A DNA stretch of 64,000 bases from Cylicocyclus nassatus (GCA_958299035.1 CATQJL010000112.1:68789117-68853116); one strand, 5' to 3'; shown: positions 32,549-45,917, counted from the stretch's first letter. A program made the numbers and translations. Notes: generated by a model from the sequence alone, not told the origin.

Positions 32549-33864
32549 ATTTGTCAAATAGTTGTTGTTCGCATGCTTGAAGTGGTTTTTCAATGGTAAA
32601 TGTACTCGAGAAGTTCTCAGTTCTTCAGTTTATATATAACACATTGAATTGAGCAGGAAACAGCAAAAAAATCCAATTGGGTCTAGATAATAATTATAAC
32701 TGGTTCCCGTAAGAAGGCTCGTTTGCTGAATCAGCCTGAGCCAATGTAGCCGTTGCATAAAATGAAAAGGTTGCTCCTGTAATGATATAATTCGTTTAAA
32801 TGTTGATTTACCCAACAATTACAGAAATGCGTCGTTCACATGCTGGAAAATCAACTAGTCCAGCGCACTTGAAGTGCAAACAGGCTGGTTTTACTGATAC
32901 ATTGTCTATCATGCAAAACTAGATAATTGTAGGAAATGCAGGGTGATTAACAACAATAATTCAGTCGGTTCGCTAGTTGCAACTTTTCGATACGATGTCA
33001 TCATCTGGCAATAAGTCAGACTACTTTTAAACCTTATTGAGTTCAATACAACCGTAGATTTTCGACTACTATTCATAGCGCACACATTTCACTAATTATA
33101 TTGTGTCTAACGGCTTTACCACGCTAAAATGGTAGCTCAGGAAAGGGAAGGGGCATTGTTTTGGTCCAATGGTTTCGCATTATCTCAAACTTGGATAAAT
33201 AAACTTTATCTCTAAAAACATCTTCAAACAACAACAGCATGATAGAGAATTATGGGTAACATTGTTATAGTAATTACTTAGGATGAGCAAGAAAGTTAGA
33301 ACAAACCAAACTATACTAAAAGATGAAAGAAAAAGACACGCAGTTCGTGCCCGACTGAACCACTTTTATATAGCGAGATATTTAAGTATGTGCGCGAAGA
33401 AATAAAGGATTATTTAGCATAAGTGACAAGCACATTTGTTCCAACATCGATTGGAAGTATAAACATACGACTTTTACGTGGTGATTAGTGTTAAGAGAAT
33501 GAAGAACTTTTACAAATTCAAACGTTATGATAAGTCGATGAGCATCGTTGGCCAAGTAATGGGAGGGATGTCTAGTGGTATGGACTGGTTTCAAGCTCAT
33601 AACTGGACCACAAGCACACAGAGTGATAGAACAGCGTTAGTACTAGTGACAGAAGAGCACGGCTTTCAGGTCATCAAGTACAGCAAACAGTAACTCGGTT
33701 TTAAGAAGATCTTCCAATTTGATCCTCCAGCAGGAATCACGGTTAGATCTCCATCTCGGTCAGTTCACGTGAGGAGGCCTCTGGCTTTCTTCTGACCAGC
33801 TTTTGACTCCCGCGAGCCTCTTCTGCTCTCGACTTCCTCTTTTCACCTCTTTTATACCCTGCTA
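32549..33864. other. Intergenic sequence, no supported gene
   Basis: AT-rich with only short open frames lacking motifs. Confidence 0.4.
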
Positions 33865-34329
33865 ACAAGGGAGGTGTTTTCGGTCGAAGTGGTCTTTTCA
33901 CATGAAATCGATACGACTATAAAGAGCATCAAACGCTGATTCCAAATCTGTTTTCATTATCTGCCGAGCGCCTCTAGACCTCGAGTTATGAGCGTTTTTT
34001 GAGTTGAGAAATTAAATGCATAATTAGCACAATATACGTCAGATTTGCTCAAATAGTCCAATATTGATTATCAAAGCACTTTATTTGAACAACACCTTCT
34101 ATCTAAAGCATCATACTTAAGACTGCTCTATTTGAGCGCTAAGAAGACCGTAAAATTTTATTTTACTTAGATTATGCGTTCATTTTTTGCACCAAGAAAA
34201 TATTCATAACTCGACGTCTAGAGGCGCTCGGCAGATGACGAAGACAGATTTGGAATCAGCGTTTGATGCTCTTTATAGCCATATCAAATTCATTGAAAAG
34301 GCCACTTCGACCGAAAACACCTTCCTTGT
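33865..34329. repeat. ACAAGG foldback element
   Basis: It starts ACAAGGGAGGTGTTTTCGGT and ends with the inverse ...CACCTTCCTTGT. The arms share TTCCAAATCTG, GAGCGCCTCTAGA and AGAGCATCAAACGCTGATT. 465 bp, no coding sequence. Confidence 0.75.
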
Positions 34330-35160
34330 AAGATGTCAAATTCTCATTCTCCGATACTAAGATTGGTAGAGCAGTGATCCCTGCCATCCAACAACATATC
34401 TCTTCTCTCATCGAATCAAACTTCCAGCCAAATCCGGTACCCATGTTTCTCGACCACATTTTATGGCTATGAATTCCAGATGGAATTCAGAGGATGGCTT
34501 CAAACACTATTTTATAACGATTAGGGAGGGAGATGCAGAGAAGGAGAATTGGTGACGAATGTTCCGATCAATATCATTGATCACTACGTAATATATTCTG
34601 GATTCGTTGTTTACCACTTGGCCACCCCTGACGTGGAACACGGCAAACGAGGAGACAGCAGACGGAGAAATTATGATGAAATGTACAGATGTTCATTCTT
34701 GGATTGCTGCCAAGTGGCATGCGTTTTGGAACGCTGCCAAATTTCATAACGAGTGGCCAGGGATATTTTCTTAAAAGGGTCACACCTATTTCGAAAGGCA
34801 ATCATGAGTGTCGCAATGATTTTGAGACCGGGTCGGCAGTGTCCGGGTGTGTTATTTGTACCTGGTTTTTTTTTCGAGCTTGTTTATCCCAGAATGTATC
34901 TTTCAAATATGTTGTACCCCCATTAGTTCCTTTTGAAATGATGCCAAATTGCGTAAGAGCGTGCTTGAGCTAAATTCATCTATGTTCTCAACTCTTGGTA
35001 AAAATGCTCTAATTAAGAACAGTCACTTTAGGATTATCTTGCTTCCGTGTAGACAAGAGAGTGCGTGAGTAACTTGGTCTCGCTGGTACTTTTGGAAGCG
35101 TTTATCTAACAACAGCCTTGCTTTTGCTTGTGTAGCTGGATCCCGCTGGTGCTTTCAACT
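34330..35160. other. Intergenic sequence, no supported gene
   Basis: Short open frames only, with no recognisable motif. Confidence 0.4.
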
Positions 35161-35835
35161 AGGTATCGGTGTGTAAGGGGCACTTAGGGCAATTCCATCG
35201 GACATGGAAACAGATTTTTGTACGTTTGGGCATTTCTCAGAATTAAAAGTTCAAAAGTGGCGTGTACGGCAGTTTGAGAATAAGCTGTAGGTACTTGATT
35301 TCGTTGTTTTCTTTCTGTAGATTCGTAAGAATGGTTTTTTATATATCTTCAAGCGGCACATAGGGCATAAACTTTCTTTCTGAATTACTATCGGTCTGTA
35401 AGCGGCATGTAGGGCAACTCAATCGGGCAGGCAAACAGATCTTTGTACGTTTGGGGCATTACTCAGAATTGAAGGTTCTATAGTGGCACGTACGGCAATT
35501 TGAGAATACGCTGTCAGCTGATACTTGATTTCGTTTTCTTTATGTAGGAGTCGTAGTTGGTTTCTTTTATATATACGCTCTTCAAGCGGCACATAGTGCA
35601 TAAACTTTCTTTTTGAATAGTTATTATCGGTTTGTAAGCGGCACGTAGGGCAATTTGATCGGGCAGGAAAACAGATTTTTGTACGTTTGGGGCAGTTCTT
35701 ATAATTTTTGAACGGTCTTTAAGCGGCACGTAGGGCATGAACTGTTCAGATAGATAATATTGGTTTGCAAACGGCAGCAATTCGATCGGACAGGAAAACA
35801 AATTTTTTGTACAATTGTGCAGTTCTTATGATTGA
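35161..35835. repeat. Tandem repeat, higher-order unit about 230 bp, with a 16-bp core in eight copies
   Basis: The core (A)GCGGCACGTAGGGCA occurs with small changes at about 35174, 35262, 35354, 35402, 35481, 35586, 35637 and 35721. Longer blocks (CGGGCAGGCAAACAGATCTT, GTACGTTTGGGGCA) return every 226-237 bp. On the minus strand the core can read CPTCRL, but the frame changes between copies, so coding use is doubtful. Confidence 0.7.
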
Positions 35836-36944
35836 CGGTCTTTTAGGTGGCTCAGTAGTCGTGCTTTTCGGGGAGGATTTCCTTTTGTAGTAAAGCTTCA
35901 TATTCCTTGGCGAAAAATTGAAGGATTCTCTGATAAAGTTCTTAGACGATTGATTTCGTTGCTGTCGGAATTGATTCTGAGAGAAGAGTGTTTTTTGTAG
36001 TACACATAGTTATGGATGTATTTCTACCTCCAAAACATAGGTATTCTGCTACTTACGTAACGATCTTTTACGGACCTTGTTGAGAAGAACTGGAAGAGCA
36101 AATTCTCTTTGAGAGGGGAAAAGTGGGGTGGGGGGGTTTATCTGAATGTCTCTGTGAGGAGGGGAAACTTGCAGAAAGAGCGTGATGAACGAGAGAAAAA
36201 TAATATTCTCCATGCATGGTTGTAGCAGAAATTCCGAGAATTGCTGAATGATTTGTGGAGATTATCGCTTCGTCACGCAGTTTTTCTCCTTTTGTAGAAT
36301 GCTCTTCGCAAAAATGTTCCAAGGAAAAGAATAGGAAACTTATTTAGAAATATTTATAGTCACAACTAAGCCTTTATATTATATCTGCCTCGACCCACTT
36401 GCCCCCATCGTCAACGGAAGCGCTTATAGCCCGACATAGATGACCGTCAACAACACGAGAAACACTTCATTCCATAGAGGTTCATCCACTCTGTTTTACA
36501 AGGAATTGAAACTCAATGGTAACGTCCTACTCTGCAACACTCTGAAGGCGACGGATCTTGACGCCATAGAGGCAAATCGATGATCACGCTTCAACAACGT
36601 CTCCTAATCATCCATGCTCAATGGCGGGTGATTGGCGGAAGTACGCCAGAGGAACACCTCCCACAATGATCAGATCATGATATTCTGGGTTGAAGGCGTT
36701 TCTGAAATCCGAATTGGACGAGTGCGTATCAAAATGCCATTGATACTAGTTGAAGGCGTCTCTAAACTTGTGACTAGTAGCAGTAGCCTACTTGGATAGG
36801 GATTAATGATACAGAGATAGTAAGCTGTCAAGGAAGACGGTCGAATGGCGCGTATCGATCGATTCACCAATTATAAAAAACCAGGAAAAGAGTTCGAAAT
36901 TGGTTAAGTAGTTCCGGAATTTAACTAGTAATCCTCTGTTACCA
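35836..36944. other. Intergenic sequence, no supported gene
   Basis: No motif-bearing open frame; G-rich run near 36130. Confidence 0.4.
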
Positions 36945-37165
36945 TCTTATATATAAAGCTGAATGTGTGTATGTCTGTACGTATGTGCGGAATAGAAACT
37001 TTTATTTCTGAACCGATTTGGACCAAACATGGCACACATGCACTTCGGAGCCGGGAGCGTGTCATAGGCTACTTTTCGTCATCGATCGATATCGATTTTT
37101 GTAAGGTTTGAGCTACGGGGCTGAAAGTTGGCACAGGGGGGGGGGGGGGTAATCGTGCATGCAGA
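36945..37165 (+). mobile_element. Helitron-like element, 5' part only
   Basis: It begins A|TCTTATATATAAAGCTGAATG like the copy at 25260 and continues through CGATCGATATCG and GAGCTACGGGGCTG, then is lost after a G run near 37145. Confidence 0.6.
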
Positions 37166-37739
37166 TCTTACTATAATATCCTTTGGTAACTGCCAAAGCG
37201 ATGCGACGAGGGTACTCCCCTCCCCCATATGCTTTACCGTTGTGCTATATGTTCTCTTACAGTGTTAACAGCAGATTCGCGACAATGAGGGCAGTCCAGA
37301 TTATGCGGCGACGAAATATAATTGCGATACATGAACTAACCCGGATGTGCAGAGAAACGCCGAGAGAGTACTGGGGAGCGCATGCACTCAAGGAGGATCC
37401 ACATAGTTTGCATAACAGCGACGTAGAGTTGAGCGTTCGTAGTTAGTTTCCAGACTGTATGTACTTTGAGTGCAAATTATAGAGCTTGCTCCGCATAGAA
37501 AGTGCAAATATGGGCAACACTCGTCAAACATCACCTCCTCATTCATAAACAAGCAAGAAGGGGATCAAGTGCGTGTCATGTGCAGAGCTCAAACAACAAC
37601 GAAAAATTGATACCAGACTACCGAGTTAGTGCAAATGTCTGACCCCCAGTTGCTATCATAATTCGGAAATGTCGCCCATTTTGCTTCCTATCCTGCCTAA
37701 CTTCTTATAATCATTAGTTTTCGAAAAGCACATTATGAT
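37166..37739. other. Intergenic sequence, no supported gene
   Basis: One 87-codon frame (37183-37446 plus) has no recognisable feature. Confidence 0.4.
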
Positions 37740-39874
37740 TTTGAACAATATGAAGGTTAGGAAAATAAGAATTTTACGGGGATTCGCTTAAACCTCACCT
37801 TTTGAATGCTTGTACACCTTGTGAATGCTTGTTTTTGAAAATATTGTTTTTGCCTCTGGAAATAGGAAAACAGGGGGAGCTACGTCTCGTTGGAAGAAAA
37901 GAATCAGTCGATTCATGCGGTAGGTAGTACATTTTCCTAAATTTTTAAGAACATTTTGCTAAATTTCTTGGATTAAATGCTGAATCTCACAAAAACCTGT
38001 TGAATACTTACTTTTGGATGCTTTTACGAAGTGAAAATATTGTTTTTGCCTCTAAAAACAAATGAGCAGAGGAAACTCGGTCTGCTGAAAGGAAAGACTC
38101 AACAAATCCACCCGAAAACATCTCTTTCCAACTAGACTTAATGTGAAAATTCACAGAACTTGCTGCATTTATTTTTTGGCGGCACTTTGTGAAATCCCTA
38201 CTTTTGCCAATAAAAACAACACAGCAGAGGGAGCTTGTCTTAATGGAAGAAAAGACTTAGTGTTCATGCGGCAGGAGATTGATATGATTCTCTAGGTTTC
38301 AGTGCTGAATTCGGGAAAGGCTTGAAATTCACTTTGGCCGCTTTTATACTGCGAAAACCGTACTTCTGCTTCAGAAAGCTTAAGTCTCGAAGAAAGGAAA
38401 GCTTCAAAGGACTTTATGCGGCTGCACATTTAGGCTAAGGACTTCTCAGTTTCAATGCTAAATCATGCAAAAGCTCGCTTGAAATACACTCTTGAATACC
38501 CAGAGGTTTTATGCGACAGGACATTGCTAAGAATGTCCAAGAAAAAACTTTGAGCAAGCTTTGGTCTCGCTTCAAGAAATGACCGTTTCTTGGCCAGACG
38601 TAATAAGGAGAGTATAGGACTGTGTATGATCGCGAAAATTGATGTGTTAGCGGCCGTTGCACAGTTCCTGAATGTCAGCCTGAGTTTCGGGTTGAAAGCT
38701 GTTCTACATAGATGACTGCTGAGGTGATCTTCATGTTTAGTAGCTGTGGTATCTGGGTCGGGTACTTGCAAGGAGAACAGCGTAGATGATTTGGGAGCTA
38801 TCACCATGAAAAGTTTCCTTGAGAGCATAATCTTACTTCTACTACTACGTACTTACGTTGCCCCAAGATCGGTGAGAAAATGGAAATGATCGTAAAATGA
38901 AATCTTGAAATGAGCTGATCTTGCTTCTACTACTACTTGCATTGCGAAAAAGATCGTTGAGAAAATGGGAATTCATTCTCTTGCTATTTTTAGTTGCACG
39001 CAGACAGTCATCAATGTATCCGCCCCAACCCACTTGCTAGCGACCCTTAGGGTCGTACTGCCGCGGGACATTTTGTTAAAACTTCCTTATTTTCAAGGCT
39101 AAGTTATAAAGAACCTCCTTGAAATCCACTTCAAGCAAAAATTCTTGTGCTCTCAATAGCGGAAAAGTAAAGGAGCTTTGCAAGAAGAACAGCGTAGATG
39201 ATTTGAGAGTTACTATTGTAAAAAGTTTGCTTGAGAGCATGGTTTTACTCCTACGACTACATATTTACGTTTCGCCAAAAATCGTTGAGAAAATGGAAGT
39301 CCATTCCCTTGCCATTTTGAGTTGCACGCAGATAGTTATCAATGTATCTGCCCCAATCCACTTGATAGCGACCCCTATGGTCGGTATTGCCGCAGGACAT
39401 TTTTCCGAACAATTCCTTGTTTTCAAGGCGCTATTTTTGGTTGCATGCGGACAGTTATCAATGTATCTGCCCCAACCCACTTGCTAGCGACCCGTAGGGT
39501 CGTACTGCCGCGGGACATTTTTGTTAAGACTTTCTTGTTTTCAAGGCTAAGTTATAAAGAACCTCCTTGAAATCCATTTCAAGCAAAAATTCTTGTGCTC
39601 TCAATAGCGGAAAAGTAAAGGAGCTTTGCAAGAAGAACAGCGTAGATGATTTGAGAGTTACTATTGTAAAAAGTTTGCTTGAGAGCATGATTTTACTCCC
39701 ACGACTACATATTTACGTTTCGCCAAAAATCGTTGAGAAAATGGAAGTCCATTTCCTTCTGCCCCAACCCACTTGATAGCGACACTAGGGTCGCTACTGC
39801 CGCAGGACATCTTTCCGAACAATTCCTTGTTTTCAAGGCTAAGTTATAAAAAAAATCCTTGAAATCCATTTTAA

Positions 39875-40327
39875 GAGCAGTGTCCGCGCAAAAACTCGAT
39901 TTTGAGATTTTGTGCTTACCCGGGCCTATTCGCTACGCTGAATCCGAAAATGCGCGTTGGAGAGCGCGAAAACGGCGAAAAAGGGCTCTAAAGCAGAAGG
40001 GAAATCAGAAGTGGGAGGAGTCTTCCCCACTGTGAGTTTCGCGGTCCCGGCTTCTGAAGCGATTTTCTCAACTCCGCTAGCCCTTTGAGATCTCCACAGG
40101 CCAGGTGCAAACGCATGATTTGAAATTGGGACCGAGAAGATCGCTCCGGAAGCTTGGAGCGTGAATCCGTAGTGGGGAAGACCCCGCCCACTTCTGATTT
40201 CCCTCCTGCGTTGAAGTTCTTTTTCGCCGTTTTCGCGCTTTCTAATGTGGACTTTTGGATTCAGCATAGCGAATAGGCCCGGGTAAGCACAAAATCTCAA
40301 AATCGAGTTTTTGCCCGGACACTGCCT
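39875..40327. mobile_element. TTAA-target palindromic MITE, family B, second copy
   Basis: TTAA at 39871-39874 and 40328-40331. Ends are GAGCAGTGTCCGCGCAAAAA and the inverse GCCCGGACACTGCCT. Same internal layout as 6484-6936. Confidence 0.8.
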
Positions 40328-40499
40328 TTAACCGCGCCTACTTCGCGAAAGTTATGCTTTGGCACCCAAAAGCAAAAAAGCAGAGGAGGCTGGTCTCAAA
40401 AGAAGGACAAAGCCACGGGCTTCACAGCAGGACCTTCTTGCTAGATTATCCGATAGAAAGCTTTAGCGAGTTTTATATCTTTTAGTATTGCCATAAAAG

Positions 40500-40625
40500 T
40501 GCCTTTATACCGCGGCGGCAGTCGCCGCTGGTAGTCCGTAGCAGCCACTGGTAGCCCGTAGCAGCCACTGGCAGCCCGTAGCAGCCCGCAGTAGCCGTCA
40601 GCAGCCCGTAGCCGTAGCTGGCCGC
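40500..40625. repeat. Short tandem repeat of GTAGCAGCC units
   Basis: About 21-bp units (CAGCCACTGGTAGCCCGTAG and variants) repeat five or six times in imperfect form. Confidence 0.7.
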
Positions 40626-43134
40626 TTCTGTCATAGAAGCGCAAAATCATCAAATTCTTGGTATTCTAAGCGCAAACGTCCACGCTTTCCATCTTCCACG
40701 CTTTTTCCTCCCTGTTGCGGTTAATCTGGAGTTCCACTTTCACACACTACAGAGTCATTCAAGATAAGAAAATGCTTCATATAATTGAAGCAGAACCATG
40801 CATATAAAATAAACACTGCAGAAACTGGACGCATCCAAAGTCAGACGATCACACCGCAAAGATACTTTGGCGAAATATGGTTCAACTGCGAAAGGGAAAC
40901 TGAGCACCAATAGGATAACCAATCTACGGCAACAAGATTCTAACAGCAATGGCCACAAGTATGATATACGAGATCGAATTGCGAAAACAAAATCGTACTT
41001 CTGCCTTGAAAAATCAAAAAGAGCAGAGGAGAATTTGTCTCGAAGGGAGGAAAGCTGCAGGAGCTTTATGCGGCAGTGCGTTTCTGTTGATAATTTCTTA
41101 GGTTTAATGCTAAATTATACAAAAGCTCGCTTGAAGTCCACTTTTAACCGCTTTTACTTCGCAGAAATCACATCTCTGTCTCTTATAACAAAGAAGCAAA
41201 GGGAGCTTGGTCTCAAAGAAAGGTTTTAAAAGCTTCAAGCGGCAAACATTTCTCCTAAGAATTTCTCAGTTTCAGTGCTGAATTATACAAATCTCGCTGG
41301 AAATCCACTTTTGACCGCTTTTATTAGGTCTCAAAGAAAGTTCCCGGGCACTTGCAAAAATTTTTTTTCAAATTGCTGTAACTTCAAGCAGATTGATTCT
41401 TCTTTAAAGCTACAAGCTTCTTTGCAAAGACAATTTTGTTTACAACATATATTTATCTTGCTGGCTTTTCAGCGTCTCGCTGCGGTCCACCAGCATGCGC
41501 AGAAGGGAAAAAATCGACGCGAAAAGTAACCTATTTGCGCAGAATATCTCAGGCATGATAGGAGCTGGACACTCATATGCTGTAGTTATATAGAAGTCTG
41601 CCAGGGCTGTCTTGGAGACTATTTACGCCCTTGAGCGACTATCTGCAAAATAAGTTCTTCCAGAAAGGTTAAGAAATCAACCATTTTTTGCCTTAATAAT
41701 GCACCATTTTTCGAGTAAACGACTTTGAAGTCTTCTCGTTCTCCACGGGAGACAGCAAATCTTTGATTATTGCGAAGATTGTTGGGCTAATGCCTTATAC
41801 ATCTTTTGGACCCAATGGCGATTCTCGCAGAAGCGATGTCAGCTGCGAAAATAGTTGCAGTCAGAGGCAAGTTTGACAGCTTGTAATTTCTGAGCGCAAT
41901 CGCAAAACGAGGGGAACTGCGGGTCAGAAGCTAACAGTCTCCTCGATTGGATCACACACAATTTGGACGAAAACCTACGAACTTCACAAAAAAATGGCCG
42001 CAGGAAGAAAAATTGTGAAATTGTCATGTTAGAAAGCTTTCCTTTTTTGATGTGCAGATCATACATGTTTTGGTATCGATGAAAATTAGAAGCGGCTTCG
42101 AAAAGACCAGGCTTCCTTCTACCAAACAGTATAAAACTCGGTGTCAAATACCGACGGAGCGGCAAAAAATGCATCACAAAACGAAATCTTCAAAAGTGCC
42201 CGGACTCTTCCTTTACAACCTAATATTTCGCAGAAATTATACCTCTGCCTCCTATAACAAAGAAGCAAAGCGAGAGCTTGATCTCGAGGGAAGGAAAGCC
42301 TAAGGGCTTCATGCGGCAGTGCATTTCTGCTAAGAACTTCTCAATTTCAATGCTAAACTGTACAAAAGCTCGCTTGATATCCAATTTGGCCGCTTTTACT
42401 TCGCGGAAATCATACCTCTGCCTCCTACAATAAAGAAGCAAAGCAGACTTGGACTTGAGGGAAGGAAGGTCCCGAGGGCTTATGCGGCAAGATCAATGCT
42501 AACTTATCAAAAATATTGTTTGAAACCCATTTTGGCCGCTTTTACTTCGCAGAAATCATACCTCTGCCTCCTACAATAAAGAAGCAAAGCAGACTTGGAC
42601 TTGAGGGAAGGAAGGTCCCAAGGGCTTATGCGGCAAGATCAATGCTAACTTATCAAAAATATTGTTTGAAACCTATTTTGGCCGCTTTTACTTCGCAGAA
42701 ATCATACTTCTGCCCCCTTCAGCAAAAAAGGAAAGGGGACTTGATCTCGTGGTCTCGGTCTATGAGGCAGGACATGTTTGCTAAGATTGTCCAAAAGAAA
42801 GCTTTGAGCGGATTTAATCTCGCTCCAAGAAATGACTGCGCGAGATATCATAAGGAGAGTGTAGGACTGTGCATAATCGCGAAGCTCGATGTGTTTGCTA
42901 CCGTCGCACATTCCTGAAAGTCGGTCATTTCGGGTTGAATCCGCTTTCTGCATAGATGACTGCTCAGGCAATTTTCATTTTTAGGAGCTGGGGTTGGGTC
43001 TTTGCAAGAAGAACAGCGTATATGATTTGGTAGTTAGTCGCTGTAAAAGTTTGCTTGAGCCTGATCTTGCTTCTGTTACTACTTGCATTGCGAAAAAGAT
43101 CGTTAATATGGGAATTCATTCCCTTGCTATTCTT

Positions 43135-43595
43135 ACAAGGGAAGCATCATTAGTCGAAATGGCCTTTTCAGAAGAATCCCATACTGCTTTGAAGAGCATT
43201 AAGCGTGATTCCAAATCTGCCTTCCAAATCTGCCAAGCGCCTCTGGCCGCCGAGTTATGACCATTTTTTGAAACGAAAAATGAGTGCAGAATTTAGGTAA
43301 AATCGATTGTTACAATCTTTTCAGTGCTCAGATAAAGCAATGTTAAGTGTTAGCATATTAGACAAATGTATCTATTGCATAAAAGGCTCTTATACTTGAC
43401 ACTGGACCATTTGAGTAAATTTGGGTAATTTTGTTGAAGTTTTGCGTTCAATTTTTTGACCAAAACGCCCATAACTCGGTGTCCAAAGGCGCTTGGCAGA
43501 TTTGAAAGGCAGATTTGGAATCATCGCTCAATGCTCTTCAAAGCAGTATGGGTCTCATCTGGAAAGGCCACTTCGACTAATGACGCTTCCCTTGT
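43135..43595. repeat. ACAAGG foldback element inserted in the satellite
   Basis: It starts ACAAGGGAAGCATCATTAGT and ends with the inverse ...ACGCTTCCCTTGT. The flanking words CTTGCTATTCTT and TAGTTGCACG are contiguous (CTTGCTATTTTTAGTTGCACG-like) at about 38985 in another satellite unit, a paralogous empty site. Confidence 0.8.
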
Positions 43596-43667
43596 TAGTT
43601 GCACGTAGACACTTATCAATGTATCTGCCCCAACCCACTTACTAGCGACCCTACGGGTCGCTAGTAT

Positions 43668-44153
43668 AATATTAGTTTTTAGAGTTATGCATTGCTTTTA
43701 TCGATTTTATCGACTTTTTTGCAAAGTTTGAGCTACAGGGCTGGGAGATGGCACAGGAGGGGGGGGGGGGTAAGTGAGCATGGCGATTCCGAATACAATA
43801 TTAGTTTTCAAAATTATCGATTCCTTTTATCGGTTTTTTCGATTTTTTACAAAGCTCGAGCTACGGGGTTAGGATTTGGCACAGGGGGGTAATCGAGCAT
43901 GCTGATTACGAATACTATGCTATTTTCCGGAATTTCCCACTACTTATCGATTTTATAGATTTTTTGCATAGTTCGAGCTGAAGGGCTGGGAGTTGGCACA
44001 GAGGGGTAAGTGGGCATGCTGATTTCGAATACAACACAGGGGACGGGAAATGAAGTGTAGAAGTAGGCACAGGGAAAGGCTGTACAGGGATAGGGATGGG
44101 ACCTTTATTACAGTGTTTTGACAGGGCCGAGTGGAGCCGCGTAAGCAAGCTAG
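43668..44153 (+). mobile_element. Helitron-like 3' part with three tandem units of about 125 bp
   Basis: Three units repeat TATCGATTTTAT-CGA, then GAGCTACGGGGCTGGGA, then GGCACAGG-GGGG-TAA, then GATTCCGAATACAATATTAG. The end is a GC hairpin and CAAGCTAG|T at 44153, a good Helitron CTRR|T terminus. Confidence 0.6.
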
Positions 44154-44296
44154 TTTCTCATACGATGACAAAACTTTAGGAGTGTGGAAACCTCGCTTTT
44201 GAGTACAAATCCCTTCTGGCAATGATGATTGCCGAGACGCGCGCCTTTTGACATATACCTACTCGTCGAGATTCGCAAGTGTATGGCCCCTTCTCA

Positions 44297-45172
44297 GACG
44301 ACTAGTGCTAGATAGGTGAGTTGAGATCGTGTTGATGGTGACGTGTAGCACGTATACAGTCGAGTAGATTTCCTGCTTAATATAGTGTCCCTGCAGACGC
44401 GACAACGCTGGGGCGTCAATAAATGCCTTGCAAGTTCCCGAGCTAGTGTTTTCCAGTGTTTTTTTTGCTTTTTTCATGCTTTTTAGTCTATTCGTTGCTG
44501 ACAAAGAGGAAAAGGGTAAGTTAAAAGTAGTTTCTGTTTTCTGAGAAGCTCTATCATCGCATATTCACAGATATCCACGTGGAAGCATTTCGCGTCAGCT
44601 TCTTATCTATTTTTTTGTCATTTCCTTTTCTTCTGTCACTTCTTTTTTCAAACCTCCTTCTTCTTGCAAGGCATTTCTTTGAACGCTAGTTGGCTTGTTT
44701 TGCAGCAACTTCGGCTTTCATCCATAAGAAATAGCATTCTAATCAAGTACTTCATGTGATAAAGACAATAAGTCAATCGTAAAAACCCACTAGCGTTCAA
44801 AGAAGTACCTCACAAGAAGAAATAGACATGAAGTGACAAGAAAATAGACAAGAAGCTGACGCGAACTGCTTCCACGTGGATATCTGTGAATATGCGATGA
44901 TAAAACTTCTCGAAAACAGAAACTACTGTCTAACTTACCCTTTCTTCTTTATCAGCAACGAATCACCTAAAAAGCATAGAATAAGCAAAGAAAACATTGG
45001 AAAACACTAGCTCGGGAACTGGTCAGGCAATTATTGACGCCCCAGCGTCGTCGCGTCTGCAGGGACACTATATTAAGCAGAAAATCTACTCGACTGTACG
45101 TGGATACTCGAAGAGTACAAGATTGACATGGAGAATAGGAGCAGCTACCTGCTCAGCATCTAGTGACCTAGC
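44297..45172. repeat. Large foldback, arms about 370 bp
   Basis: The left half (GTCGAGTAGATTTCCTGC, TATAGTGTCCCTGCAGACGC, TTCCCGAGCTAGTG, CAGATATCCACGTGGAAGC) returns inverted in the right half, with the centre near 44750. Outer limits are approximate because the arm ends are diverged. Confidence 0.7.
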
Positions 45173-45205
45173 CACTATAGTGGAAGGAAGTGAACGATAT
45201 AAATA

Positions 45206-45917
45206 TTGGGTCGTCCCGAAAGTTCTGTCGCACCATTTTCAAAAATTCATAACTTCTAAAATTTCCAACCGATTTGACTGCTTTTATTTTTGTATGAAAG
45301 AGCAAATCATGCTCTTTATAATGACATCTTAGATGCTAACTAGCGGTCATTTCTTGCATACATAGTAGCGGTAGAAAAAAATTGGTCAAAATTTGAATTT
45401 TCTGTGTAGGGTCATAAAAAATCGGAGACTTGCAACAAAAATCGGGGCAGTCGTTATTGTAGGTTCTTTCATCAGCTCTTTCTAACAATGCAGAGTTTGT
45501 GCTGATTGAGCGCCTCTATGAAAAGTTATGATTTTCGAGCAAGCAATAGAAAAGGGTGAATTTGATTTATTTTGGCATTTTTCAGGGAAATCGTAACTTT
45601 TGATAGAGACGCTCAATCGAGCAAATTTTGCATCATTAGAAAGAGCTGGTAAAAGAACCTACAATACTGATTGCCGCGATTTTTGTTGCAAGTCTCCGAA
45701 TTTTTTATGACCCTACACATAGAATTCAAATTTTGACCAATTTATTTCTACCGCTACTATCTATGCAACAGATGACCACTAGTAAGCAGCTAAGATGTCA
45801 TTATAAAGAGCATGATTTGCTTTTTCATACAAAAATAAAAAGCATTCAAATCGGTTGAAAATTTCAGTATTTATGAATTTTTGGAAATGGTGCAACAGAA
45901 CTTTCGGGACGACCTAA
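45206..45917. mobile_element. Palindromic mariner-type MITE, second copy
   Basis: Ends TTGGGTCGTCCCGAAAGTTC and the inverse ...GGGACGACCTAA, with TA on both sides. Shares the TTCTGTC-CACCAT block with the copy at 30051. No transposase. Confidence 0.85.

Larger units (their letters stand above)
37740..43120. repeat. Satellite-like region with degenerate tandem units and two MITE insertions
   Basis: A 448-bp unit is near-identical at 39102-39310 and 39548-39755 and partly present at 38770-39060 and 43000-43130 (words AAGAACAGCGTAGATGATTT, CCCCAACCCACTTG-TAGCGACC). A second unit of about 135-190 bp (GGCCGCTTTTACTTCGCAGA, CCTCCTACAATAAAGAAGC, TATGCGGCA) recurs at 41080-41330, 42200-42460, 42480-42590 and 42620-42760, and in worn form at 37780-38480. 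No gene is supported here. Confidence 0.7.

Noticed and set aside
35161..35835. A CPxC zinc-finger repeat protein
   Set aside because: The reading frame changes between repeat units and stops interrupt it.
35161..43120. CRISPR array
   Set aside because: The repeats are long, degenerate and without regular unique spacers, and the genome is eukaryotic.
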